64,000 bases of DNA, from the NCBI GenBank assembly GCA_946807835.1, contig OX327710.1, forward strand, positions 17,224,501 to 17,288,500, written 5' to 3'. The notes beneath the pieces were generated by a model. The model was given only the letters and a program-made list of their open reading frames with translations, ran no database searches and was not told where the DNA came from. Both the position numbers and the translations under genes were made by a program. Positions 21,222 through 31,699 of the stretch are shown piece by piece; the stretch's first letter is position 1, and each line of letters starts with the position of its first letter. The DNA is from Ailanthus altissimus. Its lineage: Eukaryota > Streptophyta > Magnoliopsida > Sapindales > Simaroubaceae.

Positions 21222-21239
21222 TGGCGCCGTTGCCGGGGA
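21222..21239 (+). other. Primer binding site of element C
   Basis: TGGCGCCGTTGCCGGGGA follows the LTR after six bases. It is the PBS typical of Athila-type plant gypsy elements, usually assigned to tRNA-Asp. Confidence 0.85.
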
Positions 21240-21350
21240 TAATTATCTACTTTTTCACCAATATTAATACCAATCTTTCTAGTTTTTACTTCAGAATTTT
21301 TTTTTTTTCTTTACTTTTTCTTAATTTAGTTTTACTTTCTTACGAGGTAC

Positions 21351-23930
21351 ATGCGAAGATCAAAAAGTGAAGACTTGATTTCTTTTGATCCAGAAATTGA
21401 AAGAACCTTACGAAGAATTAGAAGAGAGCAAAATCAAGTCAACACCATGGAAGATCAAGTACCAATTGCACCCAATAATGAAGGAAGACCACTAAGGGAG
21501 TATGCTGTTCCCTTAGTCAATGGAATCCATTCAAGCATTCAAAGACCAACTGTTCAAGCTAATAACTTCGAGATCAAGCCAAGCACAATTCAAATGCTCA
21601 AGGATTCGGTACAATTTGGTGGACTGCCCAATGATGATCCAAACATGCACATTATCAACTTCTTGGAGATATGTGACACATTTAAATACAATGGGGTGTC
21701 CGATGATGCAATTCGACTAAGACTGTTTCCTTTTTCCTTGAGAGACAAAGCAAAAAGCTGGCTACTATCACTTCCATCTGGATCTATAGCTACATGGGAT
21801 GATCTTGCACAAAAGTTCCTCGCCAAATATTTTCCACCTGCTAAAACTGCCAAGATGAGGAACGACATCACATCATTCCTACAACTAGATGGAGAATCTC
21901 TTTATGAGGCATGGGACAGATACAAGGATATGCAAAGAAAATGTCCTCATCATGGAGTTCCGAAGTGGTTACTTGTACAAACATTTTACAATGGATTAGC
22001 CGGTCAATTCAGAATGATAGTAGATGCTGCAGCTGGAGGAGCACTCATGAATAAATCCACTAATGAAGCATATGATCTACTAGATGAGATGGCGTCCAAT
22101 GCCTATCAATGGCCCACTGAAAGGTCAACCACAAGAAAGATCGCTGGATTACACGAAGTGGACACTTTGACTACATTATCTGCCCAAGTCAACCTCTTGA
22201 CCAAACAATTAAGCAACTTAGGAGTTAATGCTATCAAGAGTCAACCCATCATTTGCGATTTCTGTGGAAGCAATCATGCTAATGGACAATGCATGGAGAC
22301 TGCTCAATATGTAGGGGACTTCAACCGCAACAATCCTAACTCTAATTTTTACAATCCTGGATGGAGAAATCACTCAAACTTCTCATGGAGCAACAATAAT
22401 CAAGGACAGTATTCCAAAGCTCCTCCTGGCTTCCAAACGCAAATTCAGCAAGAGAAGAAACCAGACATTGAAGACATGCTCCTGCAATACATGAAGAAAA
22501 CAGATGCACTCTTTCAAAGTCAAGCAACTTCACTTAGAGCCTTGGAAAATCAAGTAGGGCAGCTCGCAACAGCAATAAATAATCGCCCTCAAGGAACTCT
22601 ACCAAGCAACACCGAAGTCAATCCAAAAGGAAGCGTAGAACAATGTCAAGCCATCTCCCTAAGAAGTGGTAAAGTCTTACATGACAACACTCCTCAACCA
22701 CAGCTTTCAGAGATGATTGAGAAGGAAAAAGAACCAGTGGTCCAGCAAGATGACGTGCAACCATATAGACCACCTATACCATTTCCTCAAAGATTACAGC
22801 AGTTCATAAACCAAGAGAAAAGTGCTGAAACGCAGAAAAGCATAGAAAATGGTATTCAAGTGCAAGAACAGAAAAGAGAAAATGCAGCAGAAGATACCAA
22901 TAGCAACCCACAGAAGCAATCTACGCAGTCATTCACTCCACCACCTCCATTTCCTCAGAGACTGCAAAAGAAGAAACTAGATAAGCAATTTTCTAAATTT
23001 CTTGATATTTTTAAGAAATTACATATTAATCTTCCTTTTGCAGATGCACTGGAGCAAATGCCGAGCTATGTGAAATTTATGAAGGAAATCCTATCAAAGA
23101 AGAGAAAAATAGATGACTTCGAGACTGTGGCCCTAACAGAAGAGTGTAGCGCCATCCTTCTAAAGAAGCTACCGCCAAAGCTCAAAGATCCTGGGAGCTT
23201 CACCATACCATGCTCAATTGGGAATTATGATTTTGGGAAAGCACTTTGTGATCTGGGAGCTAGCATCAATCTTATGCCATTGTCCGTGTATAAAAAGTTG
23301 GGACTGAAAGAAGCCAAACCAACAAATATCACACTTCAGTTAGCAGATCGTTCTCTCACCTATCCTAGGGGATTAATTGAAGATGTGTTGGTTAAGGTCG
23401 ATAAATTCATCTTCCCTGCCGATTTCATTGTTTTGGATATGGAAGAAGACAAGGAGATCCCAATCATCCTTGGAAGACCCTTCCTAGCCACTGGAAGAAC
23501 AATTATTGATGTGCAAAAAGGGGAGTTGACCATGAGAGTACAAGAGGACACAGTCACTTTTAAGGTCTTCAAGGAGATCAAATTACCAGCTGAAAATGAA
23601 GACTGTCTCTGCATTAATGTAGTGCATCCAAGCATTAAGCAAATTAAAGATATGGAGACATTGGATCCTCACATCCGAAAAAGAGCATTGAAGCATAGAA
23701 AGGCAAGAGAGAAGAAGAAAAAGCAGCATCACGACGAAGCAAGCAAAGAGAAAGAAAAGGAAGAACCATCTCCCCGGTCTAAGATTAAAGTCTTTCCGGA
23801 GAGACATAAGGAGAATGCAGCAAAAGATACTACCCGAGATTTAATTGCAAAAATATGGAAGCCAAAAAAGAAGAAAGCCAGCAAGATCACTTACTCAAAT
23901 GCTTCCATCAGCATCTTCGACCCACCATGA
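21351..23930 (+). CDS. Gag-protease polyprotein of element C (859 aa, intact)
   Basis: This encodes the structural Gag and maturation protease of a retrotransposon particle. The ATG at 21351 is the first in frame after the PBS. Residues ~115-240 match the plant retrotransposon Gag fold (LRLFPFSLRDKAKSWLLSLP, LAQKFLAKYFPPAKTAKMRN). Around residue 300 a partial zinc-knuckle motif CDFCGSNHANGQC is seen. Pro/Gln-rich linkers carry the repeated PPFPQRLQ phrase (PPIPFPQRLQQF and PPPFPQRLQKKK). The aspartic protease core lies near residues 620-720, with DLGASINLMPLSVYKKLGL and an IILGRPFLATGRTIID segment. Here DLGA stands where many retroproteases have DTGA or DSGA, as is common in Athila elements. 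The protein ends Lys-rich at a TGA. It is the only long intact ORF in the window. Confidence 0.9.
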   Translation: MRRSKSEDLISFDPEIERTLRRIRREQNQVNTMEDQVPIAPNNEGRPLREYAVPLVNGIHSSIQRPTVQANNFEIKPSTIQMLKDSVQFGGLPNDDPNMHIINFLEICDTFKYNGVSDDAIRLRLFPFSLRDKAKSWLLSLPSGSIATWDDLAQKFLAKYFPPAKTAKMRNDITSFLQLDGESLYEAWDRYKDMQRKCPHHGVPKWLLVQTFYNGLAGQFRMIVDAAAGGALMNKSTNEAYDLLDEMASNAYQWPTERSTTRKIAGLHEVDTLTTLSAQVNLLTKQLSNLGVNAIKSQPIICDFCGSNHANGQCMETAQYVGDFNRNNPNSNFYNPGWRNHSNFSWSNNNQGQYSKAPPGFQTQIQQEKKPDIEDMLLQYMKKTDALFQSQATSLRALENQVGQLATAINNRPQGTLPSNTEVNPKGSVEQCQAISLRSGKVLHDNTPQPQLSEMIEKEKEPVVQQDDVQPYRPPIPFPQRLQQFINQEKSAETQKSIENGIQVQEQKRENAAEDTNSNPQKQSTQSFTPPPPFPQRLQKKKLDKQFSKFLDIFKKLHINLPFADALEQMPSYVKFMKEILSKKRKIDDFETVALTEECSAILLKKLPPKLKDPGSFTIPCSIGNYDFGKALCDLGASINLMPLSVYKKLGLKEAKPTNITLQLADRSLTYPRGLIEDVLVKVDKFIFPADFIVLDMEEDKEIPIILGRPFLATGRTIIDVQKGELTMRVQEDTVTFKVFKEIKLPAENEDCLCINVVHPSIKQIKDMETLDPHIRKRALKHRKAREKKKKQHHDEASKEKEKEEPSPRSKIKVFPERHKENAAKDTTRDLIAKIWKPKKKKASKITYSNASISIFDPP

Positions 23931-25723
23931 AAGAAAAGGAAGCCCCGTCAAGCCGATGACGTTAAATCAAGCGCTACTTGGGAGGTAACCCAAGGAAAAT
24001 ATTATTATTATTATTATCATTTTATTTTATTTTATTTTTTTTTTCAGTATTTAAAAAAAAAAAAAAAAAACCAAGAATTTCAGCGCTCCAGCGGCATAAC
24101 ATGGCGCGGCAGCGACAGAAAAATCGAGACACCACCGCCCCCGCGGTACAAGCACCATCGCGCTAGCGTAAATTCCAGTAACTGTGCAGAAATCAGCCTT
24201 CAGCGCTGCAGCGATAGACGATTACCGCGGCAGCGCCAGAACATCGCCCCAGCGACGGAGAGTCAGTGCGGCAGCGAAAATTGACCAGGGAAGTCTATTA
24301 CTTTCACTTCTTTATTTTTTGACATTGGGGACAATGTCTAAATTAAGTTTGGGGGTGGGAAACACTTTCTTGTGTTCATTTTTTTGCATGATTTGGGTGG
24401 TCATTCTTGTGGGTTAAATTTTTTTTAGTTACTTAGTTTTTTTTTAGTTAATTCATTTTTATTAGGTTTTGATAAGATGATCATTAGTCTATGATAAGAA
24501 AAAGAATACATGGTTGAATTTATTTTTATAAATCGATAGGGAATGATAAGTACTTGAGACAATTTTAATTATTTAAATTTAGGAACAAATTTGACCTTAT
24601 TTATAATCACCATTTTTTGAGCACTTATTAAAGCATGAATAGTTATAACTATTACTAAGAGATACTTATATTTTAGGGAGTACACCACAGTCTCGAAGAC
24701 CGATACTCTAGAACTTGTCTTTAATTACTACTTGAGGCGAAATTTTAGAAAACATATGAATAGGGAAATGACATTAGGCCATCTTTGGACCGATTGAGCC
24801 TTTCTAGCCTGCCTTTTAAAGTATATTTTATCCCTAGTACCCTATTTTGAGCCTAATTACCCATTCTTTGGTTTAACCACATTACAAGCCCAAGACTTAA
24901 AGTTTACTTATCTAAAAATTTACCCATAACACCATAAACCTTGCATTTACTTAGAAATACTCTTGAAAGAGAAAAGTTGTGGTGATATGAGAAAAATAAG
25001 TTTGGGTGGTATTTGTCAATCTAAGTTTGGGGGTATTTCATAAAAAAAAAAAAAGTTAAAAAAAAAAAGTAAAGAAAAATACCCCCAGCTTAAGAAAAAG
25101 AAGAAAGTTTTTGAAAAATAAAAGGTTGAAAAGAAGGATGGGAACACAATAAGTTTGGGGGAAGAGATAATACAAGGAAAAGAGGATCAAGAGGTTTCTA
25201 GGTAAAATCTAAGTGTTCATGGTGTAATTTGAACTTCATATATTTATCCTTTTATCCCACCTTGACCTTAGCCTTACATTACAAGCTAAGTAAAGTCCTA
25301 AATAGATCCTTAGACATGTGATTTTCTACATTAGTGGAGAGTGGTAATAAAGACAAGCTTATGGAAGTGTCATTATACAAATAAAATGCCGAGACACCAT
25401 CTTTTCTGTACAAACTAAAGTAGAAAGTAAATCAAAGTATGGTTTTCGCTATTTGCTTGCTGCTTGCACACACACACATGGTGATTGTTTATGAGGAAGA
25501 ATGAGGGACTAAATGAAGATAATTTAGAATTGTTAATAGCCATTTATCTACCTTATGGATTTGTACTATTTCGTCAGCCTTTTGAGACAATGATTTTGAT
25601 CATCTTACTAGTATTAATATATTTTATTTTGTTTTGTTAAATGAGTCAAGTATAAACCTTTGTCTCTCTCTTAGTTTTATTTTATTGCTTGAGGACAAGC
25701 AAGTATTTAAGTTTGGGGGAATT
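23931..25723 (+). other. Noncoding 3' region of element C
   Basis: About 1.8 kb with no pol domains. It opens with AGCGCTACTTGGGAGGTAAC, a phrase found after gag/pol in Athila-type elements. It then holds ATT and pure T/A tracts, the second GC-motif cluster (24083-24277), and five copies of an AAGTTTGGGGG-like phrase. Confidence 0.75.
24083..24277. repeat. Second cluster of eight GC-rich motifs (internal)
   Basis: Motifs such as CAGCGCTCCAGCGGC, CGCGGCAGCGACA, CGCCCCAGCGACGG and TGCGGCAGCGAAA repeat about every 25 bp. Their type matches the LTR cluster, but they lie outside the LTR. The surrounding short plus-strand ORFs are chance. Confidence 0.8.
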
Positions 25724-25724
25724 T
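24345..25724 (+). repeat. Repeated PPT-like phrase AAGTTTGGGGG
   Basis: Copies at about 24345, 24998, 25023, 25151 and 25709. The last abuts the 3' LTR and serves as the polypurine tract. The others are internal. Confidence 0.8.
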
Positions 25725-27166
25725 GATAAGGGCAAATTTGTCATATATTTTATCATATTTTTATTATTGATATTTTATGATTTTATGAGAATAGATGGCT
25801 ATTTATGTGCATTATTGTTATTTATAGGGACTTGAACGAAATTTAAAGAAAGAACGCAAAAGGAGCGAAAACAGGGACTAAAATGCAAAGTTTTCAAAGT
25901 ATGTGTCCATCGCCCCAGCGCCACAAGGATTTTCGCCCCAGCGCTGAAATAGTGATCGAAATAAGAAAAACGACCTGCTTAAGTCGCGTATAGCGCCCCA
26001 GCGCCGAAGAGTCACCGCGCCAGCGGTGAAGCCGTTTTCATGCAGCGCCCCAGCGCCAAGATCCCACCGCTCCAGCGGTGAAGGCTTTTTCACGCGTCGC
26101 CCCAGCGACAGATGCATAGCGCGCCAGCGGTAGTGCGAGTCCTAATCCGACGAGAATTGAGATTTTCAAGCTCAAATCAATCCCTATATAAAGCCACTCG
26201 TTCCCAGCCTTTAAGGAGGAATCCAAGACGACCCAAGAGCACCAAGAATACAGAGTACGAGTCTTGGAGAGCAATAGGAGCTTAATTGAAGCATCTTTAG
26301 AGAGAGATACAAGACGTTCTTCGGCATCAAGAGTTCCTAGGCAGCGCAATTAAGAGCAATTCGACGTCTATATCGGTTTGCGATTGATTGTATCATGTTT
26401 TATAATTATTTCTACTGCTGTTCTCTTGTAGCCATGAGCTAACTTATTTTCTAGGGTTAATATTTGAACTCAATATGTGTGCTTAATTGCCATATCTTTT
26501 AGTATTTAATAAACTTAGTCATTTATTATTTAAATTACTTGTGTTTAATGCTTCAATATATCTGGCCAATATATGGTGAATGAATTGGTAATATTATTGA
26601 TAAACTCGGAAGAGGAATCATAATATTTAGACCTAGGTAATTTGATGCATGATTGTAGAGTAACATTCAATGTTGCATATGCAAGTTTCAACTTAGGATA
26701 GGAATATACCTAATTGGCATGTATGATCAATAAGACCTAATCTTAATGAATCTTAATTTATTACAAATACCATAGGAATATAGGTATTTGGTAAATTAGG
26801 GTATACTTGCATGACCTTGGAAGAGGCTTGTGAATACATTAGTGTCTTGATCAATAATAAAGACTAAGTGAGTTAAATATTAGAGGATTAATCATTAAAA
26901 ACATATTGAGGGATAATATTAATCCTAGGTTTTCTCTACGTTGCTATCTTTAAATCTCATTGCTTTGTGTTTTTACTTTTATATTTCTTACATTCATTCT
27001 TAGATTTTATTTTTCTGAATAATTATTAGGAAGACATAATTTTAGTAATTGGTTAATAAGAAGAAATTATCCCTGTGGGTTCGACATCCGACTAATTAGT
27101 CTCTTTATTACTTGCATACGATAGTGTATACTTGCACTTAATTTATGATATAGAAATATCGCATCA
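25724..27166 (+). repeat. 3' LTR of element C
   Basis: 1443 bp at a constant offset of 5951 bp from the 5' LTR. It reads the same wherever I compared it. Confidence 0.92.
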
Positions 27167-27171
27167 GGAGG

Positions 27172-28800
27172 ATGAATAGAACCTTACTTGAAAGGGTTAG
27201 GTGCATGCTTACCAATGTGAAGATGTCCAAAATATTTTGGGGATAAGCTGTAGTGACGACAACTTACTTGATTAATAGAAGTCCCTCATCAGCAATTGAC
27301 TTTAAGATGCTAGAAGAGCAATGGTCTAGCAATCCTCTGAAGTATGACCACCTCAGAATATTTGGCTGCCTTGTCTTTGTACATATTAAGGAGGGGAAGT
27401 TGGAACCTAAAGCTGTCAAAGGGGTATTCATAGGATATCCCGAAGGAGTAAAAGGATACAAGGTATGGTGTAAAGACTTGATACCACCAAAGAGTATCAT
27501 AAGCCATGACATGACGTTCAATGAGACGACGATGCTGAAAATCTCCCAAAAAGATGAGAAAGAAGAACCCATGCCCAAGGAAGACTCAGCACCTGAGTCA
27601 ATAAAAGTTGAAGTGGAATCTGAGAATAGATCTGATATGCCACAAAATCAGCACTTCAACTAAAAGATCCTTGAAGATGAACCAAGAACACTGTGAGTTC
27701 CTCCAAGTCCACTCAAAGAAAGACTAGGACTCTTGAGATGAAACTTAAAGAGTACTAGCTAGTCAGAGATAGGCTAAGGAGAACAATTAACCCATTAATC
27801 AGGTATGTGCAAGCAGATTTAGTTGCTCATAAGTTGTGGGATGATGTATTTGCTTCTATACGTCGATGATATGTTGATCGCATGTAAGAACATGGAAGAA
27901 ATACAGAAGCTCAAGAAGTAGTTGAGTGGCGAGTTTAGATAAAGGATTTGGGAGCAGCAAAGAGAATTTTGGGTATAGATATTGTGAGGGAAAGAAAAGA
28001 TGTTATCTTCTTGTCCCAACAGCGATATATACTCAAAATTCTAGAGAAATTTAGTATGTCCAATGCAAAGGCTGTCTCTACTTCTTTGGCCATGCATTTC
28101 AGATTTTCAGCAGCACAGTCGCCGACATCCGAAGAAGAGAAACTACAAATGAGTAAAGTACCATATGCAAGCGTTGTGAGGAGTATCATATATGAAATAG
28201 TTTGTACAAGACCAGATATAATACAGGCTGTGAGTGTAGTGAGTAGATACATGGCAAATTCGGGTAAGGATCACTGACTTACAGTGAAGTGGATTCTGAG
28301 ATATCTCAAGGGGACATCAAATCACGAGTTGATGTATAAAAGGGATAAGGACAACAGTGAAATGGTAAAAGGATACGTAGACTCAGATTATGCAGGTGAT
28401 CTAGATAAAAGAAGATCATTGATGGGCTATGTATTCACAGTGTTTGGGTATAGTGTATGTTGGAGATTAGTTCTACAACATGTAGTTGCACTATCTACCA
28501 CAAAGGCGGAGTACATAGCTGTTGGTGAAGCTATCAAAGAGGCTGTGTGGTTAAAAGACATATGCACGGAGGTATTGGCTAGTGAAGAGATAAACACCGG
28601 TGTATAGTATGATAGCTAGAGTGCCATACACCTAAGCAAGCATTAAGTGTTTCATAAGAGGTTGAAACACATTGATGTGAGGCTCAATTACATTCGAGAG
28701 ATTGTTCAAAGTGGTGAAGTTAGTCTAATGAAGATAGCGTCGTCTAAAAACCCTGTTGATATGTTGACTAACACTGTCATCGGTTAAGTTCATCCTATGT
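27172..28800 (+). pseudogene. Copia B pol remnant, 3' part (integrase end, RT relic, RNase H)
   Basis: The integrase resumes with MNRTLLERVRCML and continues through TTTYLINRSPSSAIDFK and LRIFGCLVFVHI to about 27660. The RT is almost gone: a YVDDMLIACKN stretch near 27855 follows a deletion at about 27800-27840. RNase H includes VKGYVDSDYAGDLDKRRSL near 28365 and ALSTTKAEYIAVGEA. The tail KRLKHIDVRLNYIREIV-like region carries stops. Not functional. Confidence 0.85.
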
Positions 28801-28899
28801 AAGGACTTAATCGAAGTCACTACTTTGTGAGGGTGACCGAAGATGCGAAAATGAGAGATCGAGTTGCCTTGTGGATAATTTTGAATCAATGAGGGAATT

Positions 28900-29562
28900 T
28901 ATGAGAATATTGATTGAAAATCATCAGGATATGATTTCGAGAGCAAGCTAAGTGCGTAAGGTGTGCAAGAATCGAAGACGGACGCAAAAGGAGACGGAAG
29001 ACAAAGGGGGCGGTGCCCAGGCGTGGGCGCCGCAGCGCCCAAAATAGTACTTGAGAGCCGCGGTGCCCAGACGGGCGCACTAGCACTAGGCGCAGGAAGT
29101 GTTTCCTGAATTGAAGACTTCATTATTTGTCTCCCACTTGCTTCAGGATTCCTTAACACGACTCCCACACGTTTAGGGTAAACTAAAACGTCCTAAAGCC
29201 TATATAAAGGCTGTCAATTAGCTTGTAAACACATATAAGTGAAATGAAGATATCTTAATGATAACCCAAGAGATTTTAGTGATCATAGAAGAAATTTTTG
29301 TGGTTTTTAGTGAGAGAAAGTTCCTAGAGTGCAAGAGAGAGTTTTCTTTGTGATCTTTCTTGTAAAATGCGTGCTTTGTGAGTGTCTTATAATTCAATAA
29401 GAAAAGAGTGTAATTTTGATCCGCTGTGGATGTAGACAAGTTGCCGAATTATGTAAATTTTGTATGTTCTCTTTCTACCATTTCTCTCTTTATTTTCTTA
29501 ATAACTTATCCTGCATATACTGCATGGGTGATTCTGCTTGTTTGTATGCTTCCGCTTCAACA
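28900..29562 (+). repeat. 3' LTR of copia B
   Basis: 663 bp. The first base pair is TA instead of TG. The GC-rich block (29006-29098) and TATA CTATATAAAGG are conserved with the 5' LTR. Ends CTTCAACA. Confidence 0.88.
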
Positions 29563-29945
29563 ATGGGTTAGTAACTCACACTTGTCAAGATTTTATAACA
29601 CATCATAAATTATGTAGAAGTTATATATATGGCCAACTGAAAAACTAAATGACATATTTAAAAGATGCAAAATGAGAGTTTTAGTTTTTGGTTTTGCAGG
29701 GGAGAAAATAGCCAGATATGGCAACAAGTAGCAGCATCAGAGAAGAAAGAAGAAAGAAAATTATCGATGGAGGATCGGATCGTCTGGCTCTCATCACCAA
29801 ACGGATCAATAGCCTCCCATAATCTCCAATATCATCACCATTGGCAAGTCCCAATCTTCGTGGACTTAATAAATCACCATCAAACACAGAATTCTCTTAG
29901 AGCAAACCAACAGGATCAACACGTCCAATTTATCAAGTCTGCTTG

Positions 29946-30690
29946 GTAATAATAATCAAATGCATGTGATCGTTTTTTTATTTGTTAATTAGCTTGATGA
30001 TGATTCATAGTTCTTCACTAGAAATTTTTTTTATGAAGATTGGCTTGGTTTGACACCTTCAATGTTTTATGTGTTCTAATTTGTTAATCTTTCAACCATT
30101 TGCATGATAAGATTTATTAGTAATATATGATATTAATGGATCTGTTTGGTTTCAGGATTGATCATGCCCTTAGGGGAAGTCAATGAATCTTGTTTCAAAA
30201 TCAACTTCTATTTTACGTGTTATTTTGGGCTTATGATGTCATAAAAGAGATTAGGATACATGCTAAAATGAGAACAAACAAGTTATAGGTCCTGTACTTA
30301 CGTTTTTTGCCTAAAGGTTGTGGCTCGGGGCATTTAATTTTGTGAATTTTTATATGTCGTTCACGGGAAACAATCAAAGGAGATTCTCTTTTTAAATGTT
30401 AATATGATATGATCATGAGATAGGACTATGGGATGGATAGAGCTTTATATTAGAAGAAATTCAAAAGGCAATTAGTCATAATTACAGAAGTACCACCATA
30501 ATTAATTCTTTCTGTTTGATGTTTGACATATGGTAATTAATCTATACTTTAAGATACATTTGCTATCTGCTTACTATTTTAGTTCAATATTCAATCCCGA
30601 ATTTTCATTTACTATTTTGTTGCGTCCAAGAAAGTTGTCATCAACTATACTGATTTTCAGAAGGAACTCTGGTTCACTTGTGGAGTATTG
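29946..30690 (+). other. Probable intron of the GET2-like pseudogene
   Basis: T-rich, noncoding, between the GT at 29946 and renewed coding similarity near 30700. No transposon structure was recognised in it. Confidence 0.4.
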
Positions 30691-31209
30691 CAATTGACTT
30701 GATTATGTATAGGAATTTATACTCATACGGTTGATGCATCTTGATCATTTTTTTTCACAAATTGTTCTTAGATATAAAGTTTATAATGCTTCGTGACATC
30801 CCTGTTGGTTTCTTATGCCTTGGTGCCAGTACTGAGGGTTCACGTGCTGCCTTTGCTTCTAAATTTCTAAAGACTCATTTCACGGGAGCAATTTTGATAT
30901 AGTAAGGGATAAGACTTTTGACATTGAAAAACAAGTTGAACCTACAGAGCATGAAAATGAAACCAATGCAATGCTATCCAACCTCCCGTGCACAAACATG
31001 AAACCAATACCAAAGCTATGCAATCTCCTGCTGTGCATGACAGCACCAAATCAGAGTCATTACTAGCTAAATCAAAACTTGAAAAACCATCGAATGATAC
31101 TGAACTACTCCAAAAACCAACCAAGAATGAAATGAGTCTTTTCTCTGGCAAACAAATAAATTCCTGCATCATAGCTTTCTTAGGGTACTTGTAGTTTCTG
31201 TGCTCTTGT

Positions 31210-31427
31210 TGAAAAATTAGGAGGAGAAGAAAGAATTTAGGTAAAAATTGTATATACAGTTGTATGTTAATTACAAAAGAAAGTGTTACATATATGGAGA
31301 CCTCCTTGTACTTATAGAGGAAAGAAAAAATACAACTAGATAATTACATACTAAAGAAAAATACACATAAGGCAATTGACCAAATACTAAAATTGGGAAA
31401 ATATTTGATTTATTTCCTCTTTTAACA
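31210..31427 (-). repeat. 3' LTR of copia D
   Basis: 218 bp. Read on the minus strand it starts TGTTAAAAGAGGAAATAAAT and ends TAATTTTTCA. Matches 49843-50079 with clear divergence. Confidence 0.88.
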
Positions 31428-31440
31428 CCCCCCTCAAGTT
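31428..31440 (-). other. Polypurine tract of copia D
   Basis: Minus-strand AACTTGAGGGGGG directly precedes the 3' LTR. Confidence 0.85.
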
Positions 31441-31699
31441 AGAGATTGAATGTCAAGAACTTTTAACTTGCCAAGTATAGAGAATAAAGTAACTTGATCT
31501 AGTGGCTTGGTAAATAGGTCGGCAACTTATTTTTCGCTTTCCACAAAAGAAGTTTTAAGCTTGTTCACAAACTATATGATAATCTATCCCAATGTATTTT
31601 GTCCTCTCATGAAAGACAGGGTTGGCTGAAATATAGATTATTACTTGGTTGTCACAAAAAGTTAAGCTGGTTCTATGTAAGATATTTGCAAATTCCTCG

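Larger units (their letters stand above)
19773..27166 (+). mobile_element. Young Ty3/gypsy (Athila-like) element C with Gag-Pro only
   Basis: A 7394-bp element with two 1443-bp LTRs. The target duplication is GGAGG at 19768-19772 and 27167-27171, inside the integrase of copia B. The LTRs have equal length with no indels, and I saw no base difference in the stretches compared, so insertion is recent. It has an Athila-type PBS, an intact Gag-protease ORF and a long noncoding 3' part ending in a polypurine tract. It has no reverse transcriptase, RNase H or integrase. It must depend on another element for movement. Confidence 0.92.
17526..29562 (+). mobile_element. Copia LTR retrotransposon B, interrupted by element C
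   Basis: LTRs lie at 17526-18218 and 28900-29562, with target duplication ATGAG (17521-17525) versus ATGGG (29563-29567). Without the nested element C it is about 4.6 kb. Gag, protease, integrase and RNase H relics are present in copia order. Most of the reverse transcriptase is deleted near 27800-27840. The LTRs are visibly diverged. The 3' LTR ends only ~155 bp before the start codon of the GET2-like gene. Confidence 0.9.
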
